The notes under the pieces are model-generated. The model did no database searches. It worked only from the letters and a program-made list of their open reading frames with translations, and was not told where the DNA came from. From Spirochaetales bacterium (GTDB taxonomy: Bacteria > Spirochaetota > Spirochaetia > JAGLYY01): a stretch of DNA of 12,384 nucleotides. Below, piece after piece: positions 1 to 7,537 of this stretch. Both the position numbers and the translations under genes were made by a program. The first letter of the stretch is position 1; every line of letters begins with the position of its first letter. Where the stretch lies: positions 1 through 12,384 of the forward strand of contig JAGLYY010000246.1 of NCBI GenBank assembly GCA_023131935.1, in the 5' to 3' direction.

Positions 1-2574
1 CTAGCCGCGGCTTTTAATCCTGATAAGCCTTATGAGGGTCTTAAAGGGAAAATTTTCGCTATCTGTTATCCTGATAACATTTATGATGACTCCTCCCCTA
101 CCCTGAAGACTCTTGAGGAGGTCCTTCAGACCTATTTTCCTGCAATTAAGGGGATCCACATCCTTCCGGAACGACTCATGATTCATCCGGACATCTGGCC
201 TCAGGATTTTTTCAGGTTTCTCTCTCCTGAAAAAGCGCTGCGGCTTGTGGAATACCTGGAGGAGCAGGGTGTTCTCGATGAAAATCGCTATATTACCGAT
301 GCCTATGGAGAGCTTCGAGTTCAACTGGAAGAAAAAATCCTTCCGGAATGGCTGATCAATCATGAACAAAAGACAGGGAACGATGCCGGGGCATCTGTTG
401 GAAATATCCTGAAGATCCTGGATGAGGTAAACAATACCCACTTCAATGATGGCGGATTTTCACAAAAGACACGAGCTATCGTTGATCCCCGGTTCGGCAC
501 AGTGCAGGATATCCATACGCTCACACAACGGTACGCGGTCATGCTCGATTTCGTAGTAAACCACCTCGATATCGATAATGATGCCCTTGAGAAGTTCAGA
601 AATGGGAAAGAAACGGGTGATGCCTTCATCATCATAGCTCCAAAACGGTATCGCGAATTAAAAGAAACAGGACTCATAGCGAAAACATTCCGTCCACGGC
701 CGTTCCCTCTGTTTACCGGTTTGCGAAAACATCCGGCTGCAGGTCCATCAGATACAATTGCCCGGGCGGCTGCAATGAATGACCGTTTCTCTGAAACCGG
801 CCTCGATCACCTTGATGAAAGGCTCATCAGCTTCCTCTCCATATACTATAAAGTTGAAAACGATCAGGGCCTCACCGCGGAGGACAAAAGAATTTTCCAG
901 GATTTCCTGAAGTTTTTGCGGGAAATAAAGATTGTCAAATCCACTGTATTCACGGACTCCGTTATCCAGCCGCAGCAGCTGGTTTTTTCGGAAGAGGCGG
1001 GCTGCTCAATGAGCGAATTTCTTAAATGCCTGAATCTGCCTGATTCTTATGCAAAATCGTTCAATAAATATGATGATGAAATTTTCGGAGAAAAGTTTTT
1101 TGTGTATACCACTTTCAGCGAGTCACAGGTTGATCTCAACCCGGTAAGTGAGGCTGGTTTCCGGATGATCATCGACGATCTCTTCCTCCTGTTATCCGGG
1201 GGGAACCTTGCCATGATGCGGATGGATGCCATCAAATATCTGTGGAAGGAGATCGGGAAACGAAATTTTGATATGTCTGAAGGGAACAAGCTTATAGAGA
1301 TCATCAGGCTTTTGATGGCGCTGGTTGCTCCCAGTGTTCTTCCGCTGGATGAGATTAACAGTCCCGATCCGGTTGTGTATGAAATGGGCCGCGATGGCGG
1401 ATTCTCCTACCTCTTCGGGCAGGTGAATTCCGTGGTTGCAGCCTTCAACGAAGGATCACTTTTACCGTTAAAACGATTTTACGAAACCATGAAAGAACGA
1501 TGCCCCTCAAACCTTGTCCTTTTTGTCATGCTTTCAACCCATGACGGCCGTTCTGTTCAAGGTCTTGGGGTACAGCGAACCGACGGCAATGTATCGATCG
1601 ACCAGTTTTATAAGCTGAAAGAGGTTGTTGAAAAAAGGGGCGGAAAACCGAAATATCGATCGGTCCCAGCCGGGCAGGTCCCCACTGATACTTTTCATAA
1701 AGTATCTACCGAAGGGGGGCTTGATAATTGGAAAGATAAGATCATGTCCCTCTTCACCGAAGCTTCGGTAAAGACAAAAGACCAGCTTCATTTAAAGAAT
1801 AAGGCACTTGATCGTACGGAACTTTTATCGGAGCTGTCTGATATCACCGGCCGTCCTGCCGCGGAGCTTTCTTCAGTACCGGCAATTGACTACTTTCTGC
1901 AATGGATCATCGATGGGCGCACCCCCTATGAATTGTGCTGTACATCCAGGAGCGCTTTTTCTTCCCATGATCCCCGGGGAAACCCGATCATCCCGGAACA
2001 TGAAGCATGGCGCCTTGCCCTTGCGCAATTATATGTCTTAACCCTTGGACAGGTGGTTCCGGCAATCTATTTCAATGATCTTTTAGGGCTGGAAAATGAT
2101 CTTCCGGGCTACAAACTCACCGGCAAACCAAGAGATCTGAACCGACATAAGACATACCTTCCCAAGATCGATCTTGCATATCCCTCCGACCCTTTTACTG
2201 CGGCATATCTTCCCAGATTGAATACTATCCTCAAGATCTGGAATAATGATGGTGCTTTTTATCCGGGAAGTTCACAATTCGAATTCAAACCTATCGGAGA
2301 GACGGTTTTTCTGAACCATCCCTTTGCCGATGGAAACCATTCTTTCATTCTGGGGAATATAGCGAACCGGGAAGTTAAGATTCAGCTGGATCTGAAAACG
2401 TTGTCGGGGATAAATAATGGAATTTTAAAATTGATGAGAGAACAGGGTCTTGAGAATAAACTTGATGAAGCGGTCTTTCCAGGCGCCGGTTATCAGCTAA
2501 AGGATGATGGATTACTTGAAGCTGTACTCCCCCCCTTTGGCGCTCTCTGGTTAAAATATGGAGAGAAAACATGA
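1..2574 (+). CDS. GH13 subfamily 18-like glycoside phosphorylase (sucrose phosphorylase family), expanded; 5' partial
   Basis: The frame is open from base 1, so the true start lies upstream; 857 residues are visible and the ATG at 178 is internal. The fold is a GH13 (alpha/beta)8 barrel. Visible are strand beta1 with GIHILPE (51-57), region I MLDFVVNH (181-188), region II MRMDA with nucleophile Asp409, region III LDEIN with acid/base Glu451, and region IV STHDG with Asp515, so the catalytic triad is intact. The RPRPFPLFTG (231-240) and RDLNRH (711-716) segments match the sucrose/glucosylglycerate phosphorylase group rather than amylases. A beta-sheet C-terminal domain follows. Family members are about 500 residues; this one carries three extra blocks (about 58-147, 241-367, and part of 516-710). 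By family it should cleave an alpha-glucoside with phosphate to glucose-1-phosphate in the cytoplasm; the acceptor is unknown and hydrolase activity is possible. The stop overlaps the next start (ATGA). Confidence 0.8.
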   Translation, partial: LAAAFNPDKPYEGLKGKIFAICYPDNIYDDSSPTLKTLEEVLQTYFPAIKGIHILPERLMIHPDIWPQDFFRFLSPEKALRLVEYLEEQGVLDENRYITDAYGELRVQLEEKILPEWLINHEQKTGNDAGASVGNILKILDEVNNTHFNDGGFSQKTRAIVDPRFGTVQDIHTLTQRYAVMLDFVVNHLDIDNDALEKFRNGKETGDAFIIIAPKRYRELKETGLIAKTFRPRPFPLFTGLRKHPAAGPSDTIARAAAMNDRFSETGLDHLDERLISFLSIYYKVENDQGLTAEDKRIFQDFLKFLREIKIVKSTVFTDSVIQPQQLVFSEEAGCSMSEFLKCLNLPDSYAKSFNKYDDEIFGEKFFVYTTFSESQVDLNPVSEAGFRMIIDDLFLLLSGGNLAMMRMDAIKYLWKEIGKRNFDMSEGNKLIEIIRLLMALVAPSVLPLDEINSPDPVVYEMGRDGGFSYLFGQVNSVVAAFNEGSLLPLKRFYETMKERCPSNLVLFVMLSTHDGRSVQGLGVQRTDGNVSIDQFYKLKEVVEKRGGKPKYRSVPAGQVPTDTFHKVSTEGGLDNWKDKIMSLFTEASVKTKDQLHLKNKALDRTELLSELSDITGRPAAELSSVPAIDYFLQWIIDGRTPYELCCTSRSAFSSHDPRGNPIIPEHEAWRLALAQLYVLTLGQVVPAIYFNDLLGLENDLPGYKLTGKPRDLNRHKTYLPKIDLAYPSDPFTAAYLPRLNTILKIWNNDGAFYPGSSQFEFKPIGETVFLNHPFADGNHSFILGNIANREVKIQLDLKTLSGINNGILKLMREQGLENKLDEAVFPGAGYQLKDDGLLEAVLPPFGALWLKYGEKT

Positions 2575-3578
2575 AGAAAGTCCTGATTACCGGAGCGACC
2601 GGATTTATCGGCAGCCATCTTGTAGACGCGAATATCGCCAAAGATAACGACATCCGCGCTTATGTCCTTCCGAAGGATCCGGCGATATCCAATCTTGAAG
2701 AAAAAGGTGTTGAAGTTGTTCTGGGTGATATCCGGGATTATCCCTTAGTCCGGGAAGCTGCTGCTCATCGGGAAATCATCTTTCACTGTGCCGCGATAGT
2801 AACCGACTGGGCGCCGAGAAAGCTTTTTCGTGAAGTAACTGTAGGCGGTATGGAGAACATCCTGAAAGCTGCCGTGGATGCGGGAGTTTCCAGGTTTGTC
2901 GATATCAGCACAAACGATGTATTTGGCAGGCACGAGGATGTAGTTATAGACGAAACCTTTTCACTCAGTCGATGGAATGAGCCCTATCCGGATTTTAAGA
3001 TAGAGGCAGAAAAACTTGCATGGAAATATCACAAAGAACATGATCTTCCGGTGACAATGGTATATCCCTGCTGGGTGTATGGAGACAATGATTTTACTTT
3101 TGTTGCCGATCTCGCGGACGCGATTATCAAAAAAAATATGATCTTCTGGAGAAAGGATGTAATCGTTTGGCCTGCCTATATTGAAAACCTGGTTGATCTT
3201 CTTATGGTGATTTCGGAGGACGACAGGGCAATCGGTAACGGATATCTGATCCATGATGGAGAATCAACCACATTACAGGAGTTTTGTGCCGGCATATCTC
3301 AGGCCCTTGGTGCCCCCACTCCAAAATTTCAGATTCCCTACTTTGCAGCTTATACCGTCGCGTTAATAATGGAATTTTTATGGAAGCTTTTTGGTAAGAA
3401 AACCAGACCCCTTCTTACCACCTATGTGATGAAGAATCTTGGTTCGAGATTTCAGTATTCAATAGAAAAATCCGAAAGAGAACTGGGCTGGAAACCAAAA
3501 ATATCCTATAGAGAAGGATTCGCAAAAACTATGGAATGGCTTGTAACCCTGGACAAAGACGCATATAAAACCAAATAA
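2571..3578 (+). CDS. NAD(P)-dependent epimerase/dehydratase (extended SDR)
   Basis: This 335-residue protein is a complete extended short-chain dehydrogenase/reductase. It has an N-terminal Rossmann dinucleotide motif GATGFIG (8-14), an acidic DIRD stretch (53-56) after beta3, HCAA (72-75), DISTNDVFG (111-119) holding the Ser/Thr position, and the catalytic YxxxK as Tyr139/Lys143. The YPCWVYG segment (165-171) is the usual extended-SDR substrate-side loop. The C-terminal ELGWKPK motif (304-310) is typical of sugar-nucleotide epimerases and 3beta-HSD-like reductases. A hydrophobic stretch at about 256-274 could touch the membrane, as in 3beta-HSD-like members. The ATG lies inside the stop of the upstream GH13 gene and has a GGAGAG ribosome site 5 nt away (2560-2565), so the two are probably translationally coupled. 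Substrate is not predictable: a sugar nucleotide, hydroxysteroid-like or dihydroflavonol-like compound are all possible. Confidence 0.85.
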   Translation: MKKVLITGATGFIGSHLVDANIAKDNDIRAYVLPKDPAISNLEEKGVEVVLGDIRDYPLVREAAAHREIIFHCAAIVTDWAPRKLFREVTVGGMENILKAAVDAGVSRFVDISTNDVFGRHEDVVIDETFSLSRWNEPYPDFKIEAEKLAWKYHKEHDLPVTMVYPCWVYGDNDFTFVADLADAIIKKNMIFWRKDVIVWPAYIENLVDLLMVISEDDRAIGNGYLIHDGESTTLQEFCAGISQALGAPTPKFQIPYFAAYTVALIMEFLWKLFGKKTRPLLTTYVMKNLGSRFQYSIEKSERELGWKPKISYREGFAKTMEWLVTLDKDAYKTK

Positions 3579-3603
3579 TACATGGATGAAAGGAAGGATT
3601 AAT

Positions 3604-4005
3604 ATGAACTTAGAAAAAAGCACAAAGACAATTGCTGTTTTAGAGATAATTACCGCAATCGGGCTTATCCTGTTCTGGATACTTTTCTTCACCGTTGGTC
3701 TCGCGCCTGCAGACCCGCCTGTTGGATATTTCGAATATGAACACTCGTTCCCCCTTCCCGATATTATTCTCTCTCTCACTCTGCTGGCTGCCGGGTACTT
3801 TCTATTAAAGAAGAAAGGTATTGGCAAATCACTCTCTCTCGTATGCGCCGGCGGTTTACTCTTTCTCGGTATACTCGATTTCAGTTTTAATATTCAGAAC
3901 GGAGTGTATGCTGTTTCAACAATGGATCTGATAACCAATGGATTTATCAATATCTGGTGTGTCCTCTTTGGTCTTTTTATTATTCGCAGGCTTCAACATA
4001 GGTAA
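3604..4005 (+). CDS. Small four-helix integral membrane protein, function unknown
   Basis: I do not recognise this 133-residue protein. It has four likely transmembrane helices, at about residues 8-31, 47-66, 73-95 and 107-128, and a short polar loop rich in Pro, Glu and Tyr between helices 1 and 2. A Lys-rich turn follows helix 2 and the protein ends with basic residues, which suggests both termini are cytoplasmic. There is no signal peptide cleavage motif and no catalytic motif. I chose the ATG at 3604 because AGGAAGGA (3591-3598) sits 5 nt upstream; an in-frame ATG at 3586 would add six residues but lies before that site. It follows the dehydrogenase gene by 25 bp on the same strand, so it is probably in that operon. 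Its 3' end overlaps the convergent acyltransferase gene by 26 bp. Confidence 0.65.
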   Translation: MNLEKSTKTIAVLEIITAIGLILFWILFFTVGLAPADPPVGYFEYEHSFPLPDIILSLTLLAAGYFLLKKKGIGKSLSLVCAGGLLFLGILDFSFNIQNGVYAVSTMDLITNGFINIWCVLFGLFIIRRLQHR

Positions 4006-4666
4006 TATATTTTTCAGTTTTCTTTGAAAGATTAGAATATTCTCCTCGATATTTTTCAGGTAGCTGCTGTGCAAGCTGGTACATTATCTCCTTTATCATT
4101 TCGCCGCGGATAGAATTGGTGATTGCTTTACCTCCTGTGTTTATTTTAAACATCTTACCGGTTTTAAACGTGATCTTTGTTCTTTTCAGCTTTCTGATAT
4201 TATTCCGAAATTCCTCTACCCCATAGTGGACAAGAGGCAGTATCGGAATATTTAATCTGGCAGCTATGGTTACAATTCCCGACCGCCCCTTCCTTAGTCT
4301 CCCATCTCCGCTCCTTGTACCCTCCGGGGCAATACCAAGAAAAAAATCAGCCCCAAGGACCCGTTCCGCTTGCCTGAATGCATTCATATCGGTGGATTCC
4401 CTGTTGATAGGAATCCCCTTCCAGAGATTTCCTAGGAGTATCCGGGAAAAGGGAGATTTCCAGGATTCTGCTTTTACCAAGGCTGTAACTTTTCTGGGTT
4501 TCATCAGGATATACATCAAGGGGACTTCGAGAAAACTAATATGGTTGGCAGCTATGATTACAGGCCCAATTTCAGGTACTTTGTATCCAGGATCCAATAC
4601 AACTTTACAGAGAACATGTAATAATATCTTTATTATGAAAGTTACCAGTTTCTCGATTATTCTCAT
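3980..4666 (-). CDS. plsC: PlsC-family 1-acyl-sn-glycerol-3-phosphate acyltransferase
   Basis: This 228-residue protein has the PlsC acyltransferase layout. A hydrophobic N-terminal segment (about 4-24) should anchor it to the membrane. Block I reads NHISFLE (41-47), block II GIPINRE (84-90), block III PEGTRS (114-119) and block IV IPILPL (140-145). The family transfers an acyl chain to lysophosphatidate to give phosphatidate. Block I departs from the usual H-X4-D: the residue five after His42 is Glu47 (codon GAA), so the carboxylate of the catalytic dyad is kept but with a longer side chain. A different acceptor, such as another lysolipid, remains possible. The gene starts 13 bp after the lipid kinase stop, with only a weak GAG-like ribosome site, so it probably depends on the kinase promoter and translation. 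Its 3' end overlaps the facing gene. Confidence 0.82.
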   Translation of the reverse strand: MRIIEKLVTFIIKILLHVLCKVVLDPGYKVPEIGPVIIAANHISFLEVPLMYILMKPRKVTALVKAESWKSPFSRILLGNLWKGIPINRESTDMNAFRQAERVLGADFFLGIAPEGTRSGDGRLRKGRSGIVTIAARLNIPILPLVHYGVEEFRNNIRKLKRTKITFKTGKMFKINTGGKAITNSIRGEMIKEIMYQLAQQLPEKYRGEYSNLSKKTEKYITYVEACE

Positions 4667-4679
4667 CTGTAAGTGCTCT

Positions 4680-5594
4680 TTATTCCGTTAGAACCCGCAG
4701 GGCCCCGGGGAAACACTCGACAAGAAGAGATTTTCCGCTAATACAGATCGTTTCACCATCCGCGTGACAGACTAATCCACCTTGAGAGGATTCGATCTGA
4801 AACCTGGAATATCGTCTTGTAGTAATATGCCTGCTTTCAGCCTGGGTGCCTTTGAGAAACTTGAGAAAGAGATTCAGCATTTCGGAGCGGGATAACTTGC
4901 CGGCCATGCAGAGATCAAATTGTCCATCGTCATTTATCGACTCGGGAGCCATGTAGAATGTTCCCCCCATACGCCGTCCATTCATTATTGAGATCATCGT
5001 GGCAATCTGTTGAATTTTCTCATCCCCTATCTGTAAAGTAACAAAGGGGAATTTCGGGTACATTATCAGGGTTTTTATTGCGGCAACAACATATCCCATA
5101 GTACCGTGAATATGTTTCAACTTCTCGGCTTCAAGACCAACTATGGTATCGAAACCAACCCCGATGCCGTTTCCAAAATATCTCCCTTCCGGATAATCAC
5201 CTCCGGTGATTTTACCAATATCAAGGGGTCTCGTATTTCCTGCAACAAGGAGTTTCAATATCTGGGGAGCACCCTTTAGTAGGTTGATTCCGTAGGCAAA
5301 ATCATTTCCACTTCCGATAGGAAAAACCGCCAGGGCGGGAAGTTTTGCTGTTTCCCGAATACTCATAAGCCCATTTATCACTTCACTACTGGTTCCATCA
5401 CCTCCGGTAGAAACAATAAAATTGTAGTCTTTTCTCCCTGCATCAGCAGCCAGTTCAACTGCATGTCCAGGCGCTTCGGTGAATACAATGTCATAATCGA
5501 GTTTGGAACCCTCGAATAGTGATTTAATCTGGTTGATTTTGCTCGCCGCGCAGCCTTTTCCGGCAACCGGATTATAAATTACTTTGCACTTCAT
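4680..5594 (-). CDS. Diacylglycerol kinase-family lipid kinase (DagK/YegS-like)
   Basis: This 304-residue protein is a complete member of the diacylglycerol/sphingosine kinase catalytic family. It shows the N-terminal NPVAGKG (8-14), the nucleotide-binding GGDGT (64-68), PIGSGNDFA (92-100), the MAPESINDDG segment (215-224) that opens the C-terminal beta domain, and a late ADGE (278-281) that contributes to the active site in this family. It has no membrane helices and should act at the inner membrane surface, phosphorylating diacylglycerol or a related lipid with ATP. The length matches YegS and soluble DgkB types. The ATG at 5594 has GGAG 8 nt upstream and a strong promoter directly before it. 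The PlsC-type gene follows by 13 bp, which fits a phosphatidate recycling or synthesis role. The exact lipid (diacylglycerol, phosphatidylglycerol, undecaprenol or other) cannot be told from sequence. Confidence 0.88.
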   Translation of the reverse strand: MKCKVIYNPVAGKGCAASKINQIKSLFEGSKLDYDIVFTEAPGHAVELAADAGRKDYNFIVSTGGDGTSSEVINGLMSIRETAKLPALAVFPIGSGNDFAYGINLLKGAPQILKLLVAGNTRPLDIGKITGGDYPEGRYFGNGIGVGFDTIVGLEAEKLKHIHGTMGYVVAAIKTLIMYPKFPFVTLQIGDEKIQQIATMISIMNGRRMGGTFYMAPESINDDGQFDLCMAGKLSRSEMLNLFLKFLKGTQAESRHITTRRYSRFQIESSQGGLVCHADGETICISGKSLLVECFPGALRVLTE

Positions 5595-5613
5595 AGCTGC
5601 TACTCCTTAGCGT

Positions 5614-5641
5614 ACTATACAGGTATTACTGTGACTGTCAA
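5614..5641 (-). promoter_or_regulatory. Sigma70-type promoter for the lipid kinase-plsC operon
   Basis: Read on the minus strand, a perfect TTGACA -35 box (5636-5641) is followed after 16 bp by TATAGT (5614-5619), which matches TATAAT at five of six positions. Transcription would start near 5607, right before the AAGGAG ribosome site and about 13 nt from the kinase ATG at 5594, giving a very short leader. This is seen by eye only. Confidence 0.65.
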
Positions 5642-5650
5642 CCGGAGCTA

Positions 5651-5679
5651 TTGACTATCTTCTTATATAATAATAGTAT
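5651..5679 (+). promoter_or_regulatory. Candidate sigma70-type promoter for the DEAD-box helicase
   Basis: TTGACT (5651-5656) is followed after 17 bp by TAGTAT (5674-5679), inside an AT-rich run. A perfect TATAAT is also present at 5666-5671, but nothing resembling a -35 box lies 15-19 bp before it. The predicted start near 5686 would leave a leader of about 120 nt before the TTG start codon. The -35 box stands only 9 bp from the -35 box of the divergent kinase promoter. Confidence 0.5.
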
Positions 5680-5685
5680 AGGGCG

Positions 5686-5806
5686 CTCGTGGACGAAAAG
5701 GCGCGCTGGAAAAACTCCTGCAATAGGCTCTCCTCCTCCACCTCGAATGCTTTACGCTAATAGGCCTTTTCACAAATCTCTTTGCTTAAACAAGAAGGAA
5801 CAACAA
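5686..5806 (+). other. Long 5' leader of the helicase gene
   Basis: This is the untranslated stretch between the predicted transcription start and the TTG start. It has a GC-rich beginning that can form a small imperfect hairpin (GCGC at 5683-5686 with GCGC at 5701-5704, and TCG with CGA inside). It also has a pyrimidine tract CTCTCCTCCTCC (5728-5739) and two copies of AATAGGC (5722-5728 and 5759-5765). The pyrimidine tract could pair partly with the ribosome site AGAAGGA. I recognise no known riboswitch. Cold-shock helicase genes such as csdA often have long leaders, so a regulatory role is plausible but only inferred. Confidence 0.35.
5793..5799 (+). promoter_or_regulatory. Ribosome binding site that sets a TTG start for the helicase
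   Basis: AGAAGGA lies 7 nt before the TTG at 5807. No comparable site precedes the upstream in-frame codons, and the upstream frame runs through the candidate promoter. The protein starting at this TTG begins directly with the FHDFELN segment expected at the start of DEAD-box helicases. Confidence 0.75.
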
Positions 5807-7519
5807 TTGAATTTTCACGATTTCGAATTAAACGACGCGATTATGCGCGCGATTGACAAACTTGGTTTCGAAACTCCTACTCCTATTCAGGAGAAGGTCA
5901 TCCCCCACCTGCTCGCCGAGAAAAGTGATGTTGTCGGTCTTGCCCAAACAGGTACAGGAAAAACAGCTGCCTTCGGGCTTCCGATCATTGAAAAAATTGA
6001 AAAAAAGGAAAGGTACATTCAGAGTCTTATTCTCTGTCCCACAAGAGAGCTCTGTCTCCAGATAACCGGGGACATGGAAAATTTCGCCCGATTTACTCCC
6101 AACATCTCTATCACCGCTGTGTATGGAGGCGCTGCGATCGTTCCGCAGATTAAGGACATTAAAAGAGGCACCCATGTGGTAGTTGCCACACCGGGACGGC
6201 TCTTGGATTTAATAAATCGCGGTGTTGCAGATTTAAGCGCAATTAAATATCTCGTTCTCGATGAGGCAGATATCATGCTCAATATGGGTTTTAAGGATGA
6301 AATTGACGCCATCCTTGAAGCTGCTCCCGCCGAAAGGCAGACCATCCTCCTGTCAGCAACTATGCCACGTGAGGTAGCGAAAATTGCATCCACCTACATG
6401 AAGAATCCTGTTGAAATAACCATAGGGGAGAAAAATGCAGGTGTTTCGACCGTAGAACATAAGTACTTCATGGTTCATTCGAGAGATAAATATCTTGCCC
6501 TCAAAAGAATTGTCGATTTCCATCCGGAGATTTATGGAATCATCTTTTGCCGGACCCGAAGATCTACCCAGGAAATTGCTGACAAAATGATCAAAGACGG
6601 GTATAACGCTGAGTCTCTTCATGGTGATCTTTCCCAGGCGCAACGTGAAATTGTGATGAAGAAATTTCGCGAGAAAAACCTTCAGCTTCTCGTTGCAACC
6701 GATATTGCCGCGAGAGGCCTAGATGTAAATGATCTTACCCATATTATCCATTACGATCTTCCGGATGAGATTGAGGTGTATAACCACCGAAGCGGCCGTA
6801 CCGGCAGGGCTGGGAAAAAAGGGACCTCCTTCTCAGTCATCAATATGAAAGAAAAATCCAAACTCAAGCGTATTGAGAATGTAATCAAGCGAAAAATCAC
6901 CCCCGAAAAAGTCCCGACCGGAAAAGATATCTGCGAGCATCAGCTCATGCACCTTATTGACAGGGTCAAAGCTGTAGAGGTGAAGACTGAACAGATCGCG
7001 CCTTACCTTTCGGTTATAGAAGAAAAACTTGCTGCTTTAAGCAGAGAGGACCTTCTTAAACATTTCGTTTCCCTCGAGTTTAACCGGTTTCTGAATTACT
7101 ATAAAAACACCCCTGATATCAGTATTGTCAGCGGCGAAAGGAAACACAGAGATGATTCTGTCAGGGGGCCGTATAAAAGGTCCGGCGGTGGTGCCGGTTT
7201 TACCTGGCTCAGTGTGAACTTAGGGAAAAAAGATAATGTATTGCCGCCGCAGCTTATCGGTCTTATTAATCAGTGCACCCGAAACAGGAACATCAAACTG
7301 GGCAGGATAGATATTTCTTTTAACAAATCGAGTATACAGGTAGAGAGTGCTTACGCTGATGTAGTGTATAACTCCCTGAATGGATATAATTATCGCGGCA
7401 GCAAAATTCAGGCTGACCGTGTTTCCGGCAGCTCCCAGGGTGGAAACTATGGGAAAGGAAGTTACCGGCGGGGGGATTTTCAGAAAGGTGATTACCGGAA
7501 TAAGCGCGGAAAACGATAA
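5807..7519 (+). CDS. deaD: DEAD-box ATP-dependent RNA helicase with DbpA-type RNA-binding domain (CsdA/DeaD-like)
   Basis: From the TTG start the protein is 570 residues and has every DEAD-box motif in order: Q-motif with PTPIQ (24-28), AQTGTGKT (46-53), PTREL (78-82), TPGR (128-131), DEAD (152-155), SAT (183-185), ATDIAARGLD (297-306) and HRSGRTGR (327-334). After a linker comes a compact domain at about 463-538 that resembles the DbpA/CsdA C-terminal RRM-like RNA-binding fold. The tail (539-570) is rich in Gly, Arg, Lys and Tyr, as in disordered RNA-binding tails. It should unwind structured RNA in ribosome assembly, mRNA decay or cold adaptation. The frame is open back to 5651, but those 52 codons cover the promoter and leader and have no homology to the family, so I leave them out. 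The gene is monocistronic and faces the exporter gene, with 18 bp between the stops. Confidence 0.92.
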   Translation: MNFHDFELNDAIMRAIDKLGFETPTPIQEKVIPHLLAEKSDVVGLAQTGTGKTAAFGLPIIEKIEKKERYIQSLILCPTRELCLQITGDMENFARFTPNISITAVYGGAAIVPQIKDIKRGTHVVVATPGRLLDLINRGVADLSAIKYLVLDEADIMLNMGFKDEIDAILEAAPAERQTILLSATMPREVAKIASTYMKNPVEITIGEKNAGVSTVEHKYFMVHSRDKYLALKRIVDFHPEIYGIIFCRTRRSTQEIADKMIKDGYNAESLHGDLSQAQREIVMKKFREKNLQLLVATDIAARGLDVNDLTHIIHYDLPDEIEVYNHRSGRTGRAGKKGTSFSVINMKEKSKLKRIENVIKRKITPEKVPTGKDICEHQLMHLIDRVKAVEVKTEQIAPYLSVIEEKLAALSREDLLKHFVSLEFNRFLNYYKNTPDISIVSGERKHRDDSVRGPYKRSGGGAGFTWLSVNLGKKDNVLPPQLIGLINQCTRNRNIKLGRIDISFNKSSIQVESAYADVVYNSLNGYNYRGSKIQADRVSGSSQGGNYGKGSYRRGDFQKGDYRNKRGKR

Positions 7520-7537
7520 GGACGGGCTTCGTTGCAC

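Noticed and set aside
178..180. ATG as the start of the GH13-like gene
   Set aside because: The frame stays open to base 1, and the upstream codons encode the expected beta1 strand and GIHILPE motif, so the gene is cut by the window edge.
1..441. Long open frame on the minus strand
   Set aside because: It lies wholly inside the GH13 gene, has no recognisable domain, and the plus-strand frame carries clear family motifs.
5651..5806. N-terminal extension of the helicase from an upstream in-frame TTG
   Set aside because: It overlaps the candidate promoter, has no ribosome site, and its residues do not resemble the helicase family; the TTG at 5807 has a good site and fits the family start.
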